The notes under the pieces are model-generated. The model had not been told where the DNA came from. It made no database searches and worked only from the letters and a program-made list of their open reading frames with translations. From NCBI RefSeq assembly GCF_003318165.1, contig NZ_QOCB01000144.1, forward strand, positions 1 through 64,000: a DNA stretch of 64,000 nt, given 5' to 3'. The position numbers were made by a program, and so were the translations under genes. Positions 16,288 through 25,145 of this stretch are shown here, one piece after another (position 1 is the first letter of the stretch; the number at the start of each line of letters is the position of its first letter). This stretch comes from Psychromonas sp. B3M02. GTDB lineage: Bacteria; Pseudomonadota; Gammaproteobacteria; Enterobacterales; Psychromonadaceae.

Positions 16288-18370
16288 TCAATTATTTGTA
16301 AAACTCTCAGGTTCAGACAATCAAGAGTATGGATATCGAATACCATTTAGCTCTGGCCTGAATATTATTCGAGGAGACAACTCATCAGGAAAGAGTACAT
16401 TCGTGAATTCTTTAATTTATGCACTTGGTATGGAAGAAATCATTGGTTCGAAGGGTAATACTAGTCTACCTTATGCGCTGAAAAATAAATTTGATTTAGA
16501 TGGCGTTAATATACTAGTTCATAATTCTGTAGTGTATTTAGAGTTAGAAAATAGATTAGGTACAGTTATTACGCTAAAGCGAGTGATTAAATCTGATGAT
16601 ATTGATACCAAGTTGATTCAGGTTCTAGAAGGTGCGTACTTAACCGATAATTCTTTAACTAATATAAAAAGCCAATATACTTTTTTGCATGATGCTGGTT
16701 CTGCACAAGACGAGGAAAGAGGATTTTTTGCGTACCTAGAAAGCTTCTTAGGTTTAAAATTACCATCCCTATCTGATAATAAAGGTAAAGAGACTAAACT
16801 ATATCTACAATCTGTTTTTTCTGCTTTGTTAGTCGAACAGAAACGTGGGTGGACTGATTACATCGCTAATATTCCATATTACGGAGTAAGTGGTATGAGA
16901 GAGAAAGTGGGAAGCTTTTTACTCGACTTGGATATATTTAGGAGTGCTAAGAGTCTTAATGATTTGCAATTGCAGCGTTCTAAAATTATGTCCGATTGGT
17001 CTGAGGTAGCTACTGAAGTTAAAATTATAGTAGAGGGAAACTACTTATCGGTGTCGGGAATTAGTAAAATACCGCCTATAGATTTTGATCCAAAGCTAGT
17101 TTCTATTGTAGAAAGCAAAGGTGCCGAAACTCGGTCTCTTGAAGCTATAAAAGAAGACATAAAACATGAGATGTTTGAGGTTATTCAAAATGAAAAGGCT
17201 GAACTGTCTGATGAATCAACCGCTCTAGTTACAAGCATTGAATCAGTACAAAATAGAATTGATGAACTATTGAACATGCAAAGTATGTGCAATAGTCAAA
17301 TCAAGATAGATGAGTCACAACTTAGTCAATATTTTGAAAGCCTGAAAAGCATAGATAAAGATTTAAAAGCTAATAAATTAACAGAAAAACTTGTTAAATT
17401 TGGAGCAGATGAAGCTGAATTAGATTTTGCAAAGGGAAAATGCCACACCTGTTTAAATCCTATAGACGACATTTTAATATCTCCTGATAGCATGGCAATG
17501 CCAATGTCACTCCAAGAAAATATTACTCACCTACGCAATCAAAAAAAGATGATTGAGTCTTTACTTAATGGACTACAAAAAAATATAGAAAGAAATAAAG
17601 GACAACTGTTAACTATAAACCGAGAAGTAGTTAAATTCAGGAAAGAATTAATTTCATTGAAACGAGATATCAAATCAACAACTCATATTAAAGAAATAGA
17701 TATTAGAAGAAAAATTACATTAGAAAATAGACAAGTGGAGCTAAGTAAACTTGATTCGAAGTTGAAAAGTAGTCTTGAAATTCTAACTACTTTAGCTTTA
17801 GATTATAAAAAGTTAAACGCTACTATTACAGATTTATCTAAGTTCGGCTTTACTTATAAAGACAAAAATAAAATAAATGAATTTGCTAATGAATTTAGAA
17901 CATTAGCAACAACGTTTGGTTACCGTAGTGCAAAAGTTGATGATATAGAAATAAAACCTGAAACTTTGCTTCCTTATTTACAAGACCTTGAGTTAAGAGA
18001 GCAAATGGATACGCCGTCCGAATATAAGAAAAAGTTTGGTGAAAGTAGTACAGATATTAAGTCAGATTCATCTGCAAGTGATTTTGTAAGGCTAATTTGG
18101 TCTTATTTGATATCTCTATATAAAGCATCTTCTAAGTGTGGAGGAAATCATCCAGGTATGATTTTATTTGATGAACCTGCGCAACATTCAATGAGTACCA
18201 AAAGTGTCAATAAGATGCTTAATCTATTATCTACAACACAGGGATTGCAGAGTATTGTCGCAGCATCATTTGATGAAAATGACGAAACTTATGCATCATC
18301 AGTTGCAGGATTAAATGCAAATAACTTTAAACTTGAGCGTTTACCTAGAAAAATTGTAGCTAAAATATAG
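16277..18370 (+). CDS. SMC/Rad50-like ABC ATPase of ABC-3C/Lamassu-like system
   Basis: A 697-residue ATPase. Walker A RGDNSSGKST is near residues 32-41 and Walker B MILFDEPAQHSM near 628. Between them two long coiled-coil stretches flank a CHTC motif near 388, like the zinc-hook/hinge apex of Rad50 proteins (only one CxxC, so dimerisation would complete the site). The ATPase signature region before Walker B (SDSSASDFVRL) is divergent. Such ATPases sense aberrant or invading DNA and release the effector. It is much more A/T-rich than the suf genes nearby, as expected for a mobile defence gene. Confidence 0.8.
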   Translation: MKFNQLFVKLSGSDNQEYGYRIPFSSGLNIIRGDNSSGKSTFVNSLIYALGMEEIIGSKGNTSLPYALKNKFDLDGVNILVHNSVVYLELENRLGTVITLKRVIKSDDIDTKLIQVLEGAYLTDNSLTNIKSQYTFLHDAGSAQDEERGFFAYLESFLGLKLPSLSDNKGKETKLYLQSVFSALLVEQKRGWTDYIANIPYYGVSGMREKVGSFLLDLDIFRSAKSLNDLQLQRSKIMSDWSEVATEVKIIVEGNYLSVSGISKIPPIDFDPKLVSIVESKGAETRSLEAIKEDIKHEMFEVIQNEKAELSDESTALVTSIESVQNRIDELLNMQSMCNSQIKIDESQLSQYFESLKSIDKDLKANKLTEKLVKFGADEAELDFAKGKCHTCLNPIDDILISPDSMAMPMSLQENITHLRNQKKMIESLLNGLQKNIERNKGQLLTINREVVKFRKELISLKRDIKSTTHIKEIDIRRKITLENRQVELSKLDSKLKSSLEILTTLALDYKKLNATITDLSKFGFTYKDKNKINEFANEFRTLATTFGYRSAKVDDIEIKPETLLPYLQDLELREQMDTPSEYKKKFGESSTDIKSDSSASDFVRLIWSYLISLYKASSKCGGNHPGMILFDEPAQHSMSTKSVNKMLNLLSTTQGLQSIVAASFDENDETYASSVAGLNANNFKLERLPRKIVAKI

Positions 18371-18504
18371 ATTCTGTAATCACCGCTAATTAATTACTCC
18401 ATGTAATAAGTATTTTGGTATTGGGGCTTCAACTTTAGACTATTATTAGAGTTAGGATTTTTATTGATTTTGACAAAAATAATCTAACTGCACTAAGGTT
18501 TTAA

Positions 18505-19375
18505 ATGGATTTAACGACACAAGTTTTTAACGCACTATCTCTGTACTGGTATATTCTGCCACTTTTTATTTTACCTGTTGTATTAAAGTCGGCTTGGTTT
18601 AAAGGCATATTAGGTGAATTTTTGGTTAACTTATTACTCACCAAATTTTTACCAAAAGAGCGCTATACCTTAATTAAAAATGTCACTTTACCAACGGACG
18701 ACGGAACAACTCAAATTGATCATATTGTGGTGTCTGAGTTTGGCTTGTTTGTGATTGAAACTAAAAATATGAAAGGCTGGATTTTTGGCTGTGCCAATCA
18801 AAAGCAATGGACGCAAAAGATTTTCAAATACACGGGTAAATTTCAAAACCCACTTCATCAGAACTATAAACATACGCAAACATTAGCGAGTTGTTTATCA
18901 ATACCAAATGAACTGATTTACTCTGTTGTGGTTTTTGTTGGTGATAGTACTTTTAAAACCAAAATGCCTGAGAATGTTACCTACGCGAGAGGATGTGTGG
19001 AGTACATTAAATCTAAGCAAGCCGTGCACTTTACGAAAGAAGAAGTTAGTAGCCTTATTGCTGAGATTGAAGAGGGGCGTTTGACACCTAGTTTGAAAAC
19101 AAACTTAGCGCATAATAAACATGTGAAAACTATTGTTGAAAGCAAAGCGGAGCCCAGAGAAATAACCAAGCAAGTATATGAAAGTAAAGTAAAGTAAAGT
19201 AGAGCCTAAAGAAATGCTTAATCAGGGGCTTGAAATACAAGAGGGCGTAGAAAAATCCTGCCCCAAGTGCGGATCTGAAATGGCATTAAGACAAGCCCAA
19301 AAAGGTAAGTATGTTGGTAATCAATTTTGGGGATGTACTAATTTTCCAAAATGTAGAAAAGTGATAAACCTATGA
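18505..19375 (+). pseudogene. NERD-domain nuclease with topoisomerase-type zinc finger, frameshifted
   Basis: Residues 1-230 run to a TAA at 19195-19197. They contain an N-terminal hydrophobic segment (about 11-30) and a NERD nuclease-related domain with the PD-(D/E)XK signature TQIDHIVV and VIETKN (about 70-90). The stop lies inside four tandem AAAGT units (19181-19200). In the +1 frame the sequence continues with KVEPKEML, then a C4 zinc finger (CPKCG ... GCTNFPKC) ending at TGA 19373-19375, which is the usual C-terminal partner of NERD. With two repeat units instead of four the whole gene would be one open frame, and the peptide ESKVEPKE would echo ESKAEPRE just upstream. So it is a recent repeat-expansion frameshift, perhaps reversible. 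The N-terminal product may still be made. Confidence 0.75.
19181..19200 (+). repeat. AAAGT pentanucleotide tandem repeat (4 units)
   Basis: Four perfect AAAGT units within the NERD coding region, exactly where the reading frame is lost. Removing two units restores the frame into the zinc-finger part. Removing one or adding one does not give an open frame, because the repeat itself then contains an in-frame TAA or joins the wrong frame. Confidence 0.9.
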
Positions 19376-20196
19376 TTAAAAATGCATTCACTAAGTATAT
19401 TAAAGCAACTAATATCACTGGAAGCCAAAAAGCAAATTCGTATATTAAAGCGCTTGATATTTTAAGTTTGCTTATTGAACACGAGCCGTTTGGTTTTAAT
19501 GATTGTAAAGATATTTGGAAGGTAGAATCTATTGAACGCCTGTATCAGCTTTATGTTTTCGTTTTGCAACAGAGTAAAAATAAAGATAATAATTTATGGG
19601 TAATTCATAATGTTCCTAAAAGTTATTTAGCTAATGGTTTTTGTTCTGCAGCATTAAAGTCTTTTATGACATTTTTGGTTGAATTCAAGTATGAGAAACG
19701 TTTACTGGATAATGTGAACGAAGAAGGTACTCAGATTCCAATTACTTTAAAATACCCAAGTTGTTTACTAGATGGCTTTGAGTATGCCGAAGGGCGTGAT
19801 GTTGTTAGAGAAGTAAACGTTCGAACTAACCAAAATGTATTTAGAAAAGTAATACTTGATATTTATAATCAATCTTGTTGTATTACGGGTATAAATATAC
19901 CAGAAGTAAATAGAGCGAGTCATATTGTGCCTTGGGCTGAAGATAAAACAATGCGCTTAGATCCTACTAATGGTCTTTGTTTATCAGCAACCTACGACGC
20001 TGCATTTGATAATCATTTAATTAGTTTAGATGATGATTACCGAATAATTATAAGTAAAAATATCAAGGACTATTATACTTCGAACAGTGTAAATGAGTAT
20101 TTTATTAAAAAACAAGGGATGCAAATAGACTTACCAAATACCTTCAAACCTAATAAGCATTTTTTAGACATTCATCGTAATAGTTGTTGTTTATAA
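19372..20196 (+). CDS. HNH endonuclease
   Basis: A 274-residue protein with a C-terminal HNH domain: CCITGIN near 170, SHIVPW at 182-187, RLDPTNGLCLS, then DAAFDNHLISLDDD. This is the restriction-type HNH arrangement in which SHI..W supplies the first His and NGL..S...D the rest. The first 110 residues are helical and unrecognised, perhaps for target recognition. Its ATG overlaps the stop of the zinc-finger end of the NERD gene (ATGA at 19372-19375). The two are therefore translationally coupled when the NERD frame is intact. The frameshift upstream may reduce its expression. Confidence 0.78.
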   Translation: MIKNAFTKYIKATNITGSQKANSYIKALDILSLLIEHEPFGFNDCKDIWKVESIERLYQLYVFVLQQSKNKDNNLWVIHNVPKSYLANGFCSAALKSFMTFLVEFKYEKRLLDNVNEEGTQIPITLKYPSCLLDGFEYAEGRDVVREVNVRTNQNVFRKVILDIYNQSCCITGINIPEVNRASHIVPWAEDKTMRLDPTNGLCLSATYDAAFDNHLISLDDDYRIIISKNIKDYYTSNSVNEYFIKKQGMQIDLPNTFKPNKHFLDIHRNSCCL

Positions 20197-20208
20197 ATGA
20201 GCTCATTA

Positions 20209-20239
20209 ATATAAATAATTACTAATCAATTATTTATAT
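20209..20239 (+). terminator. A/T-only hairpin after the HNH gene
   Basis: A perfect 12-bp inverted repeat ATATAAATAATT/AATTATTTATAT with a 7-nt loop, 13 nt after the stop codon. There is no T-run, so it may serve as a weak terminator or 3' mRNA end. Confidence 0.4.
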
Positions 20240-20377
20240 CAGAAATTATAGTTGTAAGAAATTTTGTTAATAGTTTAAAACTTAGTTATATGACAATTGT
20301 GAACTGCAAAGTGCTATAAGATAAAGTACAAGCTTTAGAGCAAAGTAGAAGTGTGACAAAGATATCTAGTATCATTT

Positions 20378-20416
20378 TAAAGTAAGGCTTTTTTATTAAG
20401 ATAAAACCTTACTTTA
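20378..20416. terminator. Hairpin between the defence cluster and sufE
   Basis: Stem TAAAGTAAGG/CCTTACTTTA with an internal 19-nt loop, 22 nt beyond the sufE stop. It is placed to end the leftward suf transcript and could work in both directions. Confidence 0.5.
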
Positions 20417-20437
20417 TAAAATCGATTCTAAATTAAT

Positions 20438-20848
20438 TTACACTGCTGCTTGTGCGATGTTTTGGATACGGCTTACGATTGAGCGTAAACCATTACCGCG
20501 AGTTGGGCTGAGGTGTTTTTCTAGGTCTAAGGCTTGGAAGTAAGCTGAGATATCAAAATCTATAATCTGTTTTGGCGTTTTATGGTCAAATGCGGCTAAT
20601 ACTAAACCAAGTAAGCCACGAACGATGATGGCATCGCTGTCGACGGAGAAAGTCAGTAAATCGCCTTCAGTACCAGGTTGTATCCAAACATTACTTTGAC
20701 AGCCTTTTACTAGGCGTTCTGTAGTATGCCATTTATCGTCGAAAGCGGGCAGTTGCTTTCCTAAATCGATAATATATTTATATTTATCTTCCCAGTCGTC
20801 GAAAAATGTTAAGTCTTCAATGATCTCTTCTGTAGTTGGTAATGACAT
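20438..20848 (-). CDS. sufE: SufE, sulfur acceptor for SufS
   Basis: A 136-residue SufE protein. The acceptor Cys is in VKGCQSNVWI near residue 50, and LLGLVLAAFD and the C-terminal RGNGL motif are typical. It accepts persulfide from SufS and raises its activity in Fe-S cluster assembly. It is the last suf gene, 118 nt after sufT, on the same strand. It may share the operon transcript or have a promoter of its own in that gap. Confidence 0.93.
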   Translation of the reverse strand: MSLPTTEEIIEDLTFFDDWEDKYKYIIDLGKQLPAFDDKWHTTERLVKGCQSNVWIQPGTEGDLLTFSVDSDAIIVRGLLGLVLAAFDHKTPKQIIDFDISAYFQALDLEKHLSPTRGNGLRSIVSRIQNIAQAAV

Positions 20849-20966
20849 GGAACCTCTAATATTTATACTTTATAGACAGGGTAAAAAAAATCGCTCTTAA
20901 CTAGTTTATAAAACAACTACCTAAGTGCGATTTATTATATTGGATTATGTGCATGGGTGAAAGAGC

Positions 20967-21497
20967 TTAGAAGAAAAGCCCTGATTCTAATTGTGCTTCT
21001 TCACTCATCATCTCTCTTGACCAAGGTGGATCGAACAAGAGTTCAACTTTTACATGGTCAACATTGGGTACTTTGGCAACACGATATTCAACGTCGCTGA
21101 CGAGTACTGGGCCCATACCACAACCGGGTGCGGTTAAGGTCATGTCGATAGAGACGGTTTTGTTACTTTGCTCTACTGACACTTTATAGATTAAGCCTAG
21201 AGAGACTAAGCTAATTGGGATCTCTGGGTCGTAGATACCATCTAATGCTTGCCATACCTGATCTTCATCAATCTCGCTTTTACCAAGGTCTTCAAACTCT
21301 AAGACTTCAGATTGCTGGCCAATCGCTGATGCATCGGTGCCATCGATGCGCAACATGTTGCCCATCCAAGTCACTGTATAGTTACCACCGAGGCTCTGAT
21401 TAATGGAGATGAACTCTCCTTCAGGAATGATGGTTGGCTCTCCTGTTGGGACTCTACGCGCTGCACAAGCGCGTTGTGTTACTACCATTTTTTGCAT
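20967..21497 (-). CDS. sufT: SufT-like Fe-S assembly/maturation protein (DUF59)
   Basis: A 176-residue protein with a MIP18/DUF59 domain: DGIYDPEIPISLVSLGLIY, then TLTAPGCGMGPVL and the FDPPWSREMMSEEA end. The leading 70 residues with GEFISINQSLGGNYTV are characteristic of SufT of suf operons. SufT proteins help mature Fe-S clusters, notably under high demand. It starts 3 nt after the sufA stop, so it is co-translated with it. Confidence 0.9.
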   Translation of the reverse strand: MQKMVVTQRACAARRVPTGEPTIIPEGEFISINQSLGGNYTVTWMGNMLRIDGTDASAIGQQSEVLEFEDLGKSEIDEDQVWQALDGIYDPEIPISLVSLGLIYKVSVEQSNKTVSIDMTLTAPGCGMGPVLVSDVEYRVAKVPNVDHVKVELLFDPPWSREMMSEEAQLESGLFF

Positions 21498-21500
21498 CAG

Positions 21501-21851
21501 TTAGCTCACATTAAAGCTTTCGCCGCAGCCACATTCAGCTACAACGTTAGGGTTGTTATATTTAACAACTTGATTAATACCTTCGGTAACAAGGTCAATC
21601 TCTGTGCCGGCTATCATCATCATTGATTTCGCTGCAACAGCAATATCAAAATCAGAAAATTTGATAATAATATCGTCTTCAGCTGGCTGGTCTTCGATTT
21701 CAAGTACATAAGCAAAGCCTGTACAGCCACTTACTTTGGTACTGAGTCGTATGACACTGTCAGGCTTATTGGCCATTTGTGCTGAAAAGTATTTTTCTGC
21801 GGCATCAGTTAATAAGATGTTCGCTGTTGGGTCAAATACAGATACGGTCAT
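21501..21851 (-). CDS. sufA: SufA/IscA-type Fe-S carrier
   Basis: A 116-residue A-type carrier with the three conserved cysteines: SGCTGFAY near residue 43 and CGCGESF at the C-terminus. It carries [2Fe-2S]/[4Fe-4S] clusters from the SufBCD scaffold to targets. It lies 8 nt after sufS within the leftward suf operon. Confidence 0.92.
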   Translation of the reverse strand: MTVSVFDPTANILLTDAAEKYFSAQMANKPDSVIRLSTKVSGCTGFAYVLEIEDQPAEDDIIIKFSDFDIAVAAKSMMMIAGTEIDLVTEGINQVVKYNNPNVVAECGCGESFNVS

Positions 21852-21859
21852 TAAAACTC

Positions 21860-23077
21860 CTAAGACAACATTGTTTTTGCTTTGTTGAGTGCAACAAATA
21901 AAGCATCAATATCATCGAATGTATTATAAATAGAGAAAGAAGCGCGTGCAGTACCCGGCACGTTAAAGCGCGACATTAAAGGTTGTGCACAAAGGTCGCC
22001 CGTTCTGATTGCTATGCCTTGCTGGTCAAGCAAGAAGCCAAGGTCGGCAGGGTGCCCTTGCTCTAGTACGAAACTGAGTACACCGATCTTGTTTTTAGCG
22101 TTACCAATGATAGTTAAGCCTTCAAAGGCCTCTGCTTGTTCAGTTGCGTAAGCAAGTAGGGCATTTTCATGGGCTAATACGGCTTCTTGGTCAAGTTCAC
22201 TAAACCAACGTACTGCTTCACCCATGGCTATTGCGCCACCGACATTGGGTGTACCTGCTTCAAATCGGTAAGGGAGCACGTTCCAAGTGGCATCTTGTAA
22301 TGTCACTGTCGCGATCATCTCGCCGCCAGTGCGCCATACAGGCCAACTTTCAAGAACGGATGTTTTGCCCCACAGTACACCGATGCCCATCGGGCCGTAG
22401 ATTTTATGTGCTGAAAATGCATAAAAATCACAACCGATATCTTGTACATCTGCCCAACCATGTGCCGCACCTTGTGCGCCATCAACTAAGACTAAAGCAT
22501 TCACTTTTTTTGCTTTTTCTGTCATTGATTTAACGGGGTTGATCGTACCAAGCACGTTGGATACATGCGGGAAAGCAACGAATTTTGTGTTGTTATTAAG
22601 CAGACTTTCATAGGCCGCTTGATCCAGTTCACCCGCATCGGTAACAGGGACGGTACGCAAAGTTGCACCGGCTTCTTTACAGGCATGTTGCCATGTTACT
22701 AAGTTGGCATGGTGATCCATTTCCGTTGCAATCACTTCATCACCTGGTGACAGTAAAGTCCGTAAACCGTTGGCTACAATATTAATACTTTCTGTGGTGC
22801 CGGTTGTCCAAATCACTTCTTCACGCTTTGGCGCATTGAGAAACTGCTGGATAAGATCACGTGCATTTTCAAAACCACGTGTTGCTTGATCGGCCAGAAA
22901 ATGTGCACCACGGTGCACATTTGAATTACTGTTCGAGTAATAATCAACCATCGCATCAATCACACATTGTGGTTTTTGTGTGGTCGCTGCGTTATCTAAA
23001 TACACCAGTGGCTTTCCATTGACTTGACGCTTTAGAATTGGAAATTGTTCGCGAATAGCTAATACATCAAAACTCAT
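21860..23077 (-). CDS. sufS: SufS cysteine desulfurase
   Basis: A 405-residue group II cysteine desulfurase that yields persulfide sulfur for SufE/SufBCD. The PLP Lys is in FSAHKIYGPMG near residue 224, and ATTQKP near the N-terminus is conserved. The active-site Cys is in RTGDLCAQPLM near 362. The two residues before Cys are Asp-Leu where E. coli SufS has His-His, a notable variation. The start at 23077 (MSFDVLAIREQFP) has a GAGAG ribosome site. An upstream ATG at 23140 would overlap sufD and add a non-conserved 21 residues. Confidence 0.92.
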   Translation of the reverse strand: MSFDVLAIREQFPILKRQVNGKPLVYLDNAATTQKPQCVIDAMVDYYSNSNSNVHRGAHFLADQATRGFENARDLIQQFLNAPKREEVIWTTGTTESINIVANGLRTLLSPGDEVIATEMDHHANLVTWQHACKEAGATLRTVPVTDAGELDQAAYESLLNNNTKFVAFPHVSNVLGTINPVKSMTEKAKKVNALVLVDGAQGAAHGWADVQDIGCDFYAFSAHKIYGPMGIGVLWGKTSVLESWPVWRTGGEMIATVTLQDATWNVLPYRFEAGTPNVGGAIAMGEAVRWFSELDQEAVLAHENALLAYATEQAEAFEGLTIIGNAKNKIGVLSFVLEQGHPADLGFLLDQQGIAIRTGDLCAQPLMSRFNVPGTARASFSIYNTFDDIDALFVALNKAKTMLS

Positions 23078-23088
23078 TAAACTCTCAC

Positions 23089-24348
23089 TTAGTTTACTTT
23101 CATGGTAGAGAAGCGTGCTCGGATAATTGGACGAATCCATTCTGCGAGTACTTTATTTGGCATTAAATCAATTAATTCATTAATGAAACCAAAGTTTAAG
23201 ATCACGTTGGCTTGTGCGCGATCGATGCCTCTCGTTTGTAAGTAATACAAAGCTTGTTTATCCACTTCTGCAGACGTTGCACCATGAGCACAACGTACAT
23301 CATCAGCATAAATTTCTAATTCTGGTTTTGTATTGATTTCAGCTGTTTTAGATACCAGTAAGTTACGGTTATTCAATTCCGCTAATGTTTTTTGCGCATC
23401 ACGGTGAATATGGATTCTGCCGTTAAAGACTGCTTTAGCACGACCACCGACGATACAACGTACGTTTTCTTCTGTGGTGCCGTTTGGCATCGCATGCTCA
23501 ACCGTTGCATGCAGATCAAATAGCTCGTTATTATCTAGCAAATAGATTGCATTGAGTTTTGCATCGACAAATTCACCTGAGTGAATGATGTCAGTGTCTA
23601 AACGTGATAAATCACTACCAAATGCCACGATAGTGCTGTGCATAGTTGAATGATCTAACATGTTGAAGTGACAACCACCCACAGAGACATTAGTACCGGT
23701 TTGTAACGCAAAACGGTAATGCTCTAAGTGTGCTTTTGGTGATACAAAGTATTCAACGAAAGCGGTATTTAGTGTTTCACCTTCAGCTTGAACATCTTCA
23801 ATCACTGCAAGCTCTGCCCCTTCACCTAGTGTTACTTGAACACGTGTGTGAGATTCAGCACCTTGGCTTAATAGTGAGCTAATACGAACAGGTTGTTCAA
23901 TTTTTACACCGGCTTCAACATTCACGATCACAACGTCTTGTGCTAATGCATCATTCACTAAACCGAATAAGTGACGATCTGGCTTCACTTCAGAGAAGTC
24001 AGCAACTGCTTGCGATTGTTGTGCCGCTGCTAGCTCACTACCTAAGGTTACTGTTAATCCTGTTGGTAATGTGTCGCTTAATTGGCTTTTATCTAATTTG
24101 CCATTTTTAAAGACTAATTCAATAGCAGATAAGTCGGCAATGGCTAATGGTGTTAAGTCACTCACTACGTCAAGCTGTGTTGCTTTAGTGCTTTGGATTG
24201 CACGCAGTGGGGTGTAACGCCACGCTTCTGTTTTACGAGTCGGCCATTTCGTTGTTGATAACAATTCAAGTGCACGGCTACGTTTGGGATTTAACCAATC
24301 GTCAATTTTTTGCCCTCTTGAGATGGCACTTTCTAACCATTCGCTCAT
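23089..24348 (-). CDS. sufD: SufD scaffold subunit
   Basis: A 419-residue SufD. The N-terminal RKTEAWRYTPLRAI motif is diagnostic, and the C-terminal region with CAHGATSAEVDKQALYYL and TRGI (conserved Cys and His) follows. It forms the SufBC2D scaffold on which clusters are built. It lies 3 nt after sufC and 11 nt before sufS. Confidence 0.93.
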   Translation of the reverse strand: MSEWLESAISRGQKIDDWLNPKRSRALELLSTTKWPTRKTEAWRYTPLRAIQSTKATQLDVVSDLTPLAIADLSAIELVFKNGKLDKSQLSDTLPTGLTVTLGSELAAAQQSQAVADFSEVKPDRHLFGLVNDALAQDVVIVNVEAGVKIEQPVRISSLLSQGAESHTRVQVTLGEGAELAVIEDVQAEGETLNTAFVEYFVSPKAHLEHYRFALQTGTNVSVGGCHFNMLDHSTMHSTIVAFGSDLSRLDTDIIHSGEFVDAKLNAIYLLDNNELFDLHATVEHAMPNGTTEENVRCIVGGRAKAVFNGRIHIHRDAQKTLAELNNRNLLVSKTAEINTKPELEIYADDVRCAHGATSAEVDKQALYYLQTRGIDRAQANVILNFGFINELIDLMPNKVLAEWIRPIIRARFSTMKVN

Positions 24349-24351
24349 CTA

Positions 24352-25134
24352 TTAACCCTCAATTTCTTCGTCTTTGTGAGTTTCTAACCAAGCGTAACCT
24401 TGAGATTCTAGCTCTAGTGCTAGTGAAGCGTCACCGCTTTTCACGATTTTACCGTCAGCTAATACGTGAACAAAATCAGGTTTGATGTAATCAAGTAGGC
24501 GTTGGTAATGCGTTACTACGATAAAGCTACGGTCAGGAGAACGTTGGCTGTTAACGCCTTCAGCTACCATTTGTAGTGCATCGATATCTAAACCTGAATC
24601 GGTTTCATCTAAAATACACAGTCTTGGCTTAAGCAGTAACATTTGCATTAATTCGTTACGTTTCTTTTCACCACCAGAGAAGCCTTCATTCACGCCACGC
24701 TTTAAGAACGCAAGCGGTAAGTTAACTTGTTTACAGGCTTCTTTTGCTTGCTTTAGTAGCTCAGAAGAAGTGATCGGCTCTTCACCGTTTGCTTCACGGA
24801 TAGCATCAACAGACGCTTTTAAGAACTCTAAGTTACTGACACCTGGGATTTCAACAGGGTATTGGAAGGCAAGGAATAGGCCTGCTGCAGCACGCTCTTC
24901 AATTTCCATCTCTAGCAAATCTTTCCCGTCGAAGGTGATTGTACCGCTATCTACTTCGTAACCTTCACGTCCAGATAAAACATAACCCATAGTACTTTTA
25001 CCAGCACCGTTTGGACCCATGATTGCATGAACTTCACCTGGTTTAATATCAAGATCAAAACCTTTGATTATTTGCTTTTCTTCAATGCTTGCGTATACAT
25101 CTTTAATTGTTAATAAACTTTTGTTGTCTGACAT
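24352..25134 (-). CDS. sufC: SufC ATPase
   Basis: A 260-residue ABC-type ATPase. Walker A GPNGAGKST is near residue 39, the signature is FSGGEKKRNE, and Walker B is LCILDETDSGLD, with the SufC-specific sequence after it. ATP hydrolysis drives conformational change of the SufBC2D scaffold. It is soluble and has no membrane partner. Confidence 0.95.
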   Translation of the reverse strand: MSDNKSLLTIKDVYASIEEKQIIKGFDLDIKPGEVHAIMGPNGAGKSTMGYVLSGREGYEVDSGTITFDGKDLLEMEIEERAAAGLFLAFQYPVEIPGVSNLEFLKASVDAIREANGEEPITSSELLKQAKEACKQVNLPLAFLKRGVNEGFSGGEKKRNELMQMLLLKPRLCILDETDSGLDIDALQMVAEGVNSQRSPDRSFIVVTHYQRLLDYIKPDFVHVLADGKIVKSGDASLALELESQGYAWLETHKDEEIEG

Positions 25135-25145
25135 CTTAATAATCC

